Made by a program: the position numbers and the translations under genes
Part shown: piece by piece, positions 25,254-35,142 of the stretch
Layout of the letters: the number at the start of each line of letters is the position of its first letter
Numbering within the stretch: position 1 is the first letter of the stretch
The notes under the pieces: model-generated
Told to the model about the DNA's origin: nothing
Databases searched by the model: none
What the model saw: only the letters and a program-made list of their open reading frames with translations
NCBI RefSeq assembly: GCF_000150275.1
Contig: NW_002060953.1
Coordinates: 612,934 to 667,004, forward strand
Length of the DNA: 54,071 nt
Direction: 5' to 3'
Source of the DNA: Trichoplax adhaerens
Taxonomy: Eukaryota; Placozoa; Uniplacotomia; Trichoplacea; Trichoplacidae

Positions 25254-25865
25254 ATTTACTCTTATTGGAAGCTATTTTACCGTAGCTGGAGTTCTAGAGT
25301 AACAGACACTTCTTGCTGATCACCAATAAAAAGTTAAGCTATCCTTTGCTGACATTATTCCTCTCCATTAATTTCTATAATTGGTATGTCTATATTGCGC
25401 AAAAGATGATCTCTATATACAGCATAGTGTAGCGTAGACGGTTATATAGACGCTTGCAATAGCTGGAAAGCCTTAGAAGCTGTACTGTAACCTTAACAAC
25501 CGACGGTTCCGTTCTCTCTGGATCAAGGTTAATGTGCGCACGCGTTATCGGTTGCACTTTTCCAAAAGGTCTTCAGACATCCGGACGTAACCCACAAGCC
25601 ACCATCATCACGAACCAAGCTATCACCTTGTTGCAGTTCCTACTAGATCGGTTGGTGAGAGAGATTTAGACATTTCTTGGAATAGAAGTGTGATTTAAAG
25701 GCATTCAGTGGTAAATTTGAATTTTATACGATTACATGATTTAGAAGGTAGTACTAACTATACCTTATTCATCGATGATCCTTGTCAGAAGTCATTGTTG
25801 GACAATTCTGTCCGATGGAATCTTCTTGTATTAATATCCTATAATTAATGAATTTAGTTTTAAGG
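25254..25865. promoter_or_regulatory. Shared divergent promoter of the kinesin and APC13 genes
   Basis: Only 612 bases separate the kinesin ATG (minus, 25251-25253) from the APC13 ATG (plus, 25866). The central part (about 25495-25620) is more GC-rich than its surroundings, with several CpGs ('tgtgcgcacgcgttatcgg', 'catccggacgtaaccc'). There is no room for two independent large promoters, so the two genes probably share regulatory DNA. I see no clear TATA box placed for either gene. Confidence 0.55.
25487..25500. promoter_or_regulatory. Candidate RFX X-box
   Basis: GTAACCTTAACAAC matches the ciliary X-box consensus GTHNYYATRRNAAC at 13 of 14 positions, the exception being T for A in the centre. 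It lies about 235 bases upstream of the kinesin ATG. RFX factors drive ciliary genes in animals, which fits a KIF27-type gene. The site could also occur by chance. Confidence 0.4.
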
Positions 25866-26084
25866 ATGGATAGCCAGTATGCCATCAATGGACGATTAGT
25901 GGAAATTATAGATGATGAATGGAAAAAGGATAGTTTACCTGTGGAGCACGTACCTATACCGCTCAATCAATTACCGAATGATGAAGGTGAAAATGAATTT
26001 TTGAATACATGTTCGCTATCAACAGGCACAGATGAAGAGAAGAAATGGACAGATTCCAATGTATTGTTAGAAAAGTTGCGTTAA
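25866..26084 (+). CDS. ANAPC13: Anaphase-promoting complex subunit 13 (APC13/Swm1)
   Basis: A single-exon gene of 72 residues with ATG at 25866 and TAA at 26082-26084. APC13 is a small extended subunit that helps hold the TPR subunits of the APC/C ubiquitin ligase together, and so supports mitotic cyclin and securin destruction. The family pattern is clear: MDS at the start, then a GR-aliphatic-IDD-W motif (GRLVEIIDDEW), LP followed by an acidic/aliphatic stretch, IPLNQLP, a variable acidic linker and KWTD near the end. The length is close to the human protein (74 residues). An in-frame ATG at 25848 would add six residues, but alignment to the family starts at MDS. It is divergently arranged with the kinesin gene. 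Confidence 0.88.
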   Translation: MDSQYAINGRLVEIIDDEWKKDSLPVEHVPIPLNQLPNDEGENEFLNTCSLSTGTDEEKKWTDSNVLLEKLR

Positions 26085-28617
26085 TTAATATCGTTATGAT
26101 TGGATATTTATCTTAACCGCAAGTGTTGATATACGAGGTATCATATGATCTCTCTGTTTCTATACTTTTATGTGGTCATGAGCGAATGCCATAATGTATT
26201 CGTTGCTTGTTGTCAGTGGTTGTGTAGACGATAGCTTTACGATATGCTTAGGTTACAAGCCGTTAATTTAAATCGAACCACTGTATCTAGCAAAGTAGTC
26301 ATGCATCCAGAGATGTCTATTTTACAGTTGATGCTTGTACAGTACCTCATATTAGTTTTCAGCAACTTTTTAAATTGGGTAGAATACACTTAGTACAATA
26401 TTAGGGCTCATCATTTACGAACATAAAATGATATCCTGTGTACGTCTCTTGCATCAATTGGCTTATCTCTTGTGATATAGATCTGTAAATAACTAATTTA
26501 TAGATTGTGCCCCGTCTGCTCTAGCGGTAAATCTCCCGGAGTTTATACGGTACTGTCGCGGATATTACCTCAAATTATGTTAAAGTTCGAATAGAATGAA
26601 TGTCATCGGATGTAAATAGATTTAACTTGTATTTTCTTTATAATACCTATGTTATAAAATTGAATTTCGTTGCAAGGATGCTGTTTCTTAAATACTGAGT
26701 CAATGAATATGCTTGATATAAGGGGCTTTATTTATCGATATCTAAGGTATATCTATAATCTTTGTAAGTTCTTAATTGTTATTGCCATTAAATGTCTTTC
26801 TTTGCTGACTATGGATAAAAGTGGAATCTCGTAAAATCGCAATATTGCATTGTAAGGTTATAGTGATAGTTCGTGTACAGTAATGTGTAAGTTTTTTTTA
26901 GAACGTGATTGATTACCAGCTGGTCGATCGGAATGGGGTATTACTAAGTCTTGTTTTATGGTTGTAGTGTGCCTTGTCATTATTTTAGTAATGATTAAAT
27001 CAACTACTGGGTGAAATTCGGATTGCCTGTTATAGCTACAGATGTATCTATACACTAAACAGTGTACAGCCATGTCGTGCATTTAACTAAATATTAAGAC
27101 AGTACACCGGTGTACAGATAACTATTATTACAAATGCAATTTTTTGGCAGTGGTATGCAGGTACGAGCAGTCGTCATACTCTATCGCCTTGGATACTGGA
27201 AAAGTTAACGACCAGTAGACTTCAATGACTTGATTGAAAGTGTCTAGGATGGAATGGTTTGGAATAATTCTAGAAATAACTCCAGCATTTTGTTTTGCAG
27301 AGAAACTACTTCAGTTGCAGCCTTCACAAGTATTACCCCCAAAATATATCGTATGGCGTACTTATTGATCAAAGGCAGGGCTAGAAGGAGTCATTTTAAG
27401 GGAATCCTGTAGGCTTTACGGGTCCCTTGCTAGGAAATTCTAGACTCTTTACTCAGAGTGCATTACAGTATAATACAGGCCAGGCAGCGTTGCAGTGGAG
27501 TCGATGTGATATCGTATCCATATCCATTTCGCCGTTTTGTATTCTCCATCTTGGCACTTCCTCCGGAATTTAAAGTAATGGTAAAGAGTCTATGGTGTGA
27601 ATGTACCTAGCATTACTATAATCAGTAATGTCCTTGCAGCAGAGACACGGAATCGGCCATGGAGATATTGTAAAAATGGCTTCAATACCAAATACTTGTC
27701 TATGGGATTTTTTTCTTACTCTCTGAAATAACTATACCGCTATCCTAGTATGGCTAAACATAATGTTTGTCTTTATCTATCGATGACATTCGCCACTGCA
27801 AAGAGAACGCAAATGATTACTCGAAGGCAAGATCCAAGAAGAAGCGTGCACTATGCCAAAGGTCTGCGTTCATTACACCTTGACTGCTAATGTATAGTTG
27901 TCTATGCATTCTAGTCATCACAGATCCCCTAAGCAAGAGAGACACACTAGAGAAAACTCAGGCAGTTTTTTTGGAACAAACAACATCATGTTTTATGGCT
28001 GTATAGTACATTACAATTGTGTCGTTTTGTTTATTTCTATTTCTGCGAAACAGAAAAGGGTTTTCCTATTTTGTTGTACGTTTATGGTACCAGTCCAACT
28101 GCTGTACACTAACTGATCTACATAGTACCATATTTATAGAATGGCTGATACTCTTGTTAAGCTTGTTTTCACAGCGCAATTCGAGAATGGATCGATGCAT
28201 ACTAGAAACCAGAAGAGGCTCTGTTTGAATGCGAACTGTTGTTATATCGTTGGACAAGGGTAATAATAATGCAATATTGAAATAGTTCATGGCTGTATTG
28301 TCATAACGTTAGACTAAGAATTCAATATAGAAATAATATAATCCATTACTATATTATAATGACCATGACTGAGAATTCAATACTGGAATAATTCACTACA
28401 GGACACCATGGTCATGATACTAGCCAATTTTCAGGGTTGCCAACAATACTATTGTGCTTAACAGTGTACTGCATTTGAAATTTTAAAGGAGCAAAAACTA
28501 TGGAGTCCAATGCAGGACAGTAGTGGTTAAGTTGTTGACTCTCTCCAATGAACTTGTCTTCTCCACATTACTCATAGTCACAAGTGTCCTACCCAAGCAT
28601 TTGGTAGTCATTTGCAT
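26085..28617. other. Intergenic spacer, no gene seen
   Basis: Open frames at 26858-27082 (-), 27898-28116 (+) and 28066-28290 (-) show no recognisable domain or splice context. A perfect 12-bp palindrome TACACCGGTGTA lies near 27103. A possible acceptor near 27299 opens a 36-codon frame, but nothing connects to it. Confidence 0.4.
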
Positions 28618-29009
28618 AGGCTAAGGCTCGCTCTTGCGCTCTTTTTTAGACCTCGATAGCATTTTTGAACACGATATTTACAGTAAACGCCTGATCTGAA
28701 CAATATTGATATCGTGATGCACCCATCCTAGCTATGCATACCAATCAAATATAGCTATGCATACCAATCAAATATAGCTATCAACACCAATCAAATATAG
28801 CTATCAACACCAATCAAATATAGCTATCAACACCAATCAAATATGGGTGTATTACTAGGCTAAGGCTCGCTCTTGCGCTCTTTTTTTGAACTCGATATTT
28901 ATAGTAAACGCCTGATCTGAACAATATTGATATCGTGATGCACTCATCATAGCTATGAACACCAATCAAATATAGCTATCCTTATAATCCAATATAGGTG
29001 TATTACTAC
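28618..29009. repeat. Segmental direct duplication
   Basis: Copy 1 (about 28618-28857) and copy 2 (about 28858-29009) both begin 'aggctaaggctcgctcttgc' and continue through 'agtaaacgcctgatctgaac', 'gatatcgtgatgca' and copies of the 23-bp unit, ending 'ggtgtattacta'. Copy 2 lacks part of the left segment and has fewer minisatellite units. Confidence 0.85.
28729..28843. repeat. 23-bp minisatellite, five units
   Basis: Five perfect-length 23-bp units run from 28729 to 28843. Units 1-2 read tagctatgcataccaatcaa and units 3-5 read tagctatcaacaccaatcaa, each followed by ata. Two decayed units occur in the downstream copy of the duplication (about 28948-28994). The grouping of variants shows local unit duplication. 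Confidence 0.92.
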
Positions 29010-29239
29010 CATTTCTGACTGGACTACCCTGCTAAAAAGAAATAGCAATCGAGTTTCTTCCTCCGCCATTGATTCAATCCGCTAGGACTGGTTTGAGAAA
29101 TGATAAGTCTGTGCGCGGTAGTCATGACTCTACCCCCCCTTCCCAGGTAGTGAAGCGCTATTGAGTATTGACTCAGCGTATTGTACGTTGTGCGTCAGTT
29201 GTGACAGACAACTGTGATTAGAGTACGGTTGACAGCTCG

Positions 29240-29345
29240 GTTCTGCGTAATGATTGGTGAAACCCTCCTGATAACTGGTACAGGTCACCTTGATTGGCTC
29301 ACGTCATGCCGCCCCCGCCTCCCTCTAGTAAAGTCACTCGCACCT
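29240..29345 (+). promoter_or_regulatory. GC-rich promoter with CCAAT, CRE-like and GC boxes
   Basis: This short island of higher GC holds two inverted CCAAT boxes (ATTGG at 29253-29257 and 29293-29297), a CRE half-site (acgtca, 29301-29306) and a GC box (ccgcccccgcc, about 29309-29319). The combination attggctcacg differs at one base from the ERSE-II consensus ATTGGNCCACG. It lies 220-320 bases upstream of the ATG at 29564. The site identities are pattern matches only. Confidence 0.5.
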
Positions 29346-29563
29346 TTGTACTGAATCTTCTTCATTAACCGTGAGAGAACATCTCAAAGTGGGGGAAAAA
29401 AAAAAAAGGCTGAAAAAAATCTTCTTGACTACTTGAAGATTTTGAGGTGGAAAAATTCAACTCCAATCCTGCTAGTCTACAACGCTAAGTGGATTTAAGA
29501 TCGATCGATCCATTCTTGCTGTTTAATTTTGTATCGAATTGATCGTTGACTTGATAAAACGCC

Positions 29564-29664
29564 ATGTCCAATCAATCGACCGCAGTTCTATTTAAGAAAA
29601 TTGTTGAACAACTAAGCAAAGAAGCTAAAAATGAACGTCTCAAAGTCTCTGAAACAGCCAAAGA
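29564..29664 (+). CDS. Candidate first coding exon of an unidentified gene
   Basis: ATG at 29564 (context gccATGt) opens 33 codons plus two bases before a strong donor, gtaagt, at 29665. The peptide begins MSNQSTAVLFKKIVEQLSKE and is helical and charged. It weakly recalls the N-terminal helix of the ARF guanine-exchange factors BIG1/BIG2, but I cannot assert that. The GC-rich promoter just upstream supports a true gene start. I could not find the next exon before the oppositely oriented receptor gene ends at 34802. Confidence 0.4.
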
Positions 29665-32600
29665 GTAAGTTGACGATAAATAGGCAATGGATTTTTTTTC
29701 TTCTTCGATACAGGATAAATGAAGGCATGGTCAATCTCTTGATCTTTGAAAAGTTATTCAACTGTAGTTAATTGTGTGGAGAAAACAATACCATACTCTC
29801 CTAGTAGATTGTCTTCGGTGATATAACCATGGATAAACATTGACAGTGCTTTTCTCCATCTTGGCTTTGTTTCTTCATTATATTGTATGCGCAACATATT
29901 ATTTAGCCTAGTGCCAAAGTACCCCAACACTAATCCCCACCGACAATGGCTTACCTTTGATCATCGCTAATACCCTATTGACTAGCGTGCTTTCGATACT
30001 GCTTCTCATGCAATATTAATGGTGGTACAAAGAAATCGAGACAGTGAGTAAAAAAAAAGAAGTACAAGCAACAACCCAATTGGATTGATGTAGTCAGTAG
30101 TAGGAGCCATCATTCTTAATTCACTCGTTTGTTCTCAGCAACAATGTTGCTATTTCGATCAGACTACGCTTAAGAGAAGATGGCGTTCCATATTTCCAAG
30201 TAGTTGATAGGAAAATAACAACATGATCAACTTGACTAATAAACTCGAAGCGTCATGACAATGCTGTCGCTTGTAAGGGGGGGGGGTTAAGATTCAGTCG
30301 CCAGTACGAGCATAGGATGATGTAGTTCATTGCGTAAGTGTTGATGGCTTTCGAGTATCATCATTTACCTTAATGAACTTTTAACGTCCTTAAAAAAGCC
30401 CACCCGACTGAGGTACTACGTACACGAGTGTCTTGCCATTGGTGAAGGACGCGTATCATATATCACTCATAACATGATTAATACCATTAATCGACTTAGC
30501 GATCTTAGTAGATATCATATAGACTTGGGACTGCGTCATATTTGTAAGATGATTAGTATCAAATTCATTTCATTTTTGAAGAAGAATGTTAATATTGTTC
30601 TAACATGATTAATTCGCATTAATAAACTGGAAATGGCCTAAAGACTCGGTTGCAACTCAGCAACTCTTGCTAGGTCTATTACAACAGGCTAATAATTCGA
30701 AGTCATAATCAACTGGCATACATTGACTTGTTTTTTCGTTCTACATTGAAATACTTTAGTTCTTAATTAAATGTCGAGACTCGAGTGATAGGAAAAGCGA
30801 ATGAGCTGTTGATTTCGAGATTGTGCTGTCGATACTTTCTAAATTAATGACACTCTTTCAATCACGAGGTACTGGAATTTACTTCAATAAAAGGGGGGTG
30901 TCTTTCCAATTAGGAATTCGAAGAAATGATGCTTTACTTTTACATTATATTTCATCACAGATTGAAATCAAAATCAATGTATAGCTATTGATAGAAATAC
31001 TTTTACAGTAATTGTCCTTGATGGTAGCAGTTGCTGCTAAAACACACTGCTTCATTTTCACTAAGTGTAAATTCGAAATTTTAGTGGCGCTTGAAAAGAA
31101 TACTCTTTGTGATGGTTGTAGTCAGTACTACGTTTAAATTTTAATCAGAATGATCTAGTTTTACTGCATTCAATGCTAATACGTACTGTACTCAGTGTAC
31201 TGTACAGTATGCTGCAAACTTTTAATGTACAGGAGTTGTACCATATTTCAGCAATTACTGTCGTATAAAGTTGAAAGACTGATGCACAGCATACGTACGC
31301 ATATGTTTGAACTTTGGGAGTAGACAGTATCCATGAAATACTCTTACATCTTTCAATGGATTTACAATGCTTCGGTGATTACTGCCTTATTTAACTCTAT
31401 AATGATCGTAAATCTTCATCACAAATATAGTACTGTAGAAACATCATGGATTTGGTGTATTTGCGGAGTACTGATGATGAAATCAATTCTCTATCGAATA
31501 AAAGCTATGTTATGCTTGAACAACGAGTAGGATCTATAAGATTAATTCAGGCAAACTGAATAAGGCATAAATATGGGTACTCGAGTATACAGTATACGGT
31601 ACTCATATTGATTATAAATATAATTAATTAATTTGATTATTATCATACTTGGTAAGCGTTGTTTTCAACAATCATTTTCACCGTACTCTAAAAATGAAGC
31701 TGTTTGTGGTATAGTAACAGTGACGTAAGAGGAATTCTTTTCTTATTATCGTACAGATTCAGCGAGTAAACGAAATTTAACGCTAGGGGTATCTTCATCG
31801 TCTGTGATTGCATTAAACGTATAAAGATCTTCTGATAATACTTTCTATTTTGAATCTTTCCTAAAACACTTTATCCTTGATTAAATAAATTAAATTTAGT
31901 GGTGTACTATATATATATACAGTATATATATATATACGAGTATATCTACATGTAACTTGTTGATGGACAATAAGAAATTGTAGATACTATAATGTTGTTG
32001 AACAATGTGAAAGTGGCATAGGTAAATACAGTATCAACTATTAAACACTAAGAAAAAGTTTATAACTTATCTATAACTTATACAAGGAAGAATTAAAAAA
32101 TTCATCATATGCAGTGCGCATTAGTGCATCATTTTCTCACAAAATCTTCTTTTTCGTCATTGTACTATCCTAACTAATAATTATATTATTAATTAATTAT
32201 TAATAATTATGAAATATTCCTGCATTTTTTCATATTCGTGGGACCTTAGCTACCTTCAACCCTTTCATTGAATTTTATTGTATACTAGATTGGGTAGTGA
32301 TAAATAAATAACTTATGAACAAGGAATCTTTTATAAAGATCATAGTGTATAAAATCAAAGATATTCAAATGAAATGCTGAATAAACTTGTTACTCAATAT
32401 GCGCTTACTGCATTTTTATTCTGTGCCTACTATGTATTTTAGTGCAACATTTAGAATTAGTCATATATACAGTATGGTACCTATCAGTCAATAGTTAATT
32501 CATTGTAACTAGAAACTGTACATATTAGATATTATCTGTAGTCCTCATTTATTAACCATAATTTTATTGTATTTTATATTATTTATTTATGGCTGTCTCA

Positions 32601-34801
32601 GTTTGATACAATATTGCTCTCATCACGCAGCTGGCGATCCACTTGTATCTGGAGTACCATATGGTGAGAATCCGTTTGTGGAGAAAAGTCGTTGTACCCT
32701 GGTGTAATCTAAAAAGATACTGTGGAAACTCATATCAAGGATTTTGAAATATTTGAAGCCTATGATCGTATAGTTTTAAATGTTAGAGCTGATATTTAAC
32801 ATTTTCCTTATATCAAACTACTGCTATTAAATATTTTAGTATTATGGCTTATTTTGTATGCTAATTATTAATTGTTTGCTTAACTTAAACGAGACTATCA
32901 TCAAAATTGTTTTCAATAGTGTCCGATATTACGTCTGTTTCACACACTCTTTTATGAACCTGCTTATATCACGGTATCTAGGTCATAGAAGTAATAAAAG
33001 AAATACAATAAAGAACGTGTATACTACGATTTATTGACATCGTAGTCCGCTCCGTAATGGCTTTGACTGAGTTAAAGTCGATTTAAGAAACTTGCTTTTT
33101 GCATGATTCCATAGACTGACCAGTGCCTTGATTCTGTAAACATTTCCATGTGTTCTACCGCTTTTTTTTTAACTTACCATTCAGTATGTATCTAGATGTG
33201 TTTGTAATGATACAATATAATTGAAGGTGTACCAACAGAAATAAGATGCTATGTTGCTTGAATAGAAAGTAAAAGCTGTTGAAGGCACGTGCAAGAACGA
33301 TGCCTTCAGATTATACTTGTGTGTTCTTATAGTCTGCATCGTTGCAAGTGAAATACATAATTGTTCGTTATGTTAAACAATTTGATTCTTTATTAGAGTA
33401 TTGAAAAATCACAAACTATTTGCTGTTTTCTTACCTGTGGTAGACTACATGTTATTAAAAAATAACCGATTAAAGCTTGACATGCTATTACTTAACGTCT
33501 ATACTAATATCCTACTCCGCTCAATGTTATCAACGATAATTGTTTCTAGATATGAGTGGGCTAATTCAAGCAATATCGAAGTCATGAAATGAGCTTCAGC
33601 ATTTAACTTCATTCATATATGGAACACAAAATCTTTGAATTACTGTACAATTTAAGAATTCGCTTAGTCTCTGACAAAATCAAGGTTTGGCCACTTGTTG
33701 ATGATAAATGCAGATGTTTATATCTCTACAAGACCTTGTAAAAGCGGCTGTTGGAACCGTTAGTTAACAATACCTAAATTGAAGCGGTTTTGTTTACTTG
33801 ATAAGTATGATGTCTTTAGCTTCGTTGATACAATATACGTAATAGCGATAAAGTGTGCCCAATATCATCAAATTTTTTCCAAAGAATTTGCGATTAAATT
33901 TACAATCATTGAAATTGAATAATTCAGAAGTGGTTATATTACAATTGAGACTGAATAGACCATGGATAGGTTATTCTAGTATCACATTTTAAAATTAAAA
34001 CCATCAGCATCAACAGCGTAGTGGATAGACTTTTGCTATAGGCACTAGCTGTTAGTGAATTGCGAATCACGACGAAATGTGGTGATTATTGCGGCGCTGT
34101 TTTATCCATCTCAAAGTCGTATCATTATAAAAACTAATGTAAAAATCCGCTGGTTTTATTTCACGTATTGTGCCATCGAGGTTCGTAGTGTATAACAATT
34201 CCGACGCAATTTACAACTTAATATCAATCAAGTCTACGCTAATTAATGAACTATGAGATAAAGTATGAGAATACTGAAAATACAGTATTAAGTGAGAAGG
34301 GAGTCTACAGTACAGTGTAACTGGCATGTAATGACAAATTTTAATAAAATCGCACAAAAAGCGTTTAATCTATTTTACGAGTAGGTTTTATTTCATATAC
34401 GAATATCGTTGACCTATACAGGTACTGAAATTGAGATGAAATTAAAAAAATATTTAGAAACAGAATCTTTGTTAGTACGTTCAATCATATAAGAATAATT
34501 CTTTATCAATTTAGGAAAGATAGTTAAAAAAAGTGTTGGGTTGATATACGCGTACTGCTAGCAATGTCGCTATGAAGAAAGGGATTTTACTTTTTACACA
34601 GCGCTATCTTACTATTCCTATTAAATCAATCTTAGAATATAAAATTATCGAAATCGATCAAAACCATTTTAATCTAAAGAATTATCTACGAGTATTAATA
34701 TGAGATTCTTCAAAAAAATAATCATTTTTGATACCTATCGTATCTAAACAAATTTCATTTTGATTAGCAAGAAGGGTATTACATGATACTACTAAAATTT
34801 A
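29665..34801. other. Long spacer or first intron, no exon seen
   Basis: This is 5.1 kb of AT-rich DNA. Open frames (31333-31530, 33401-33592) lack domains and splice context. It has an (AT)n stretch around 31910-31937 and many short palindromic words built on TACTGTA/TACAGTA, for example aatactg/cagtatt near 34269. If the exon at 29564 is real, at least part of this is its first intron. The 3' UTR of the receptor gene must lie at the right end. Confidence 0.4.
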
Positions 34802-35142
34802 CTATTGATAAACAGATTCATCATTATCTTCATAAAGGGGATTGGTAATGGCTTCAGCTCCTTGGTTTACATCTTCAGAGTATAATGGATTAGTAATGGA
34901 AGTTGGTCTTTCCGTCTATAGGGCAAAAAATGGTCATAATTCGTAATATTAATTACTCGACTTGCTTATTTAATAAATTAATACATTGAGAAGTAATTTA
35001 GCCTACCGTATCCTCAATAGTATTCGGGGCTTCTGCATCGCCTAGTTGAAATTCCTCTAGAGGCACTTGTTGTTCGTAGGCTTCGTATATAGGATTTCCA
35101 ACTCCACCTTTGCCCTTTAATCGTGCAGCATAGCTGAAATTG
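34802..35142 (-). other. Cytoplasmic tail with three NPxY motifs
   Basis: Exons 35007-35142 and 34802-34915 encode a tail of about 85 residues holding [16 protein letters not shown] and TNPLYEDN. NPxY is the signal read by PTB-domain adaptors (Dab, ARH, Numb, talin type) for clathrin endocytosis or signalling, as in LDL-receptor relatives and integrin beta chains. Acidic residues after each tyrosine would suit kinase recognition. Confidence 0.88.

Noticed and set aside
27300-27420. 36-codon frame after a good acceptor-like tract
   Set aside because: No upstream donor or exon with which it could pair, and it ends quickly in a stop.
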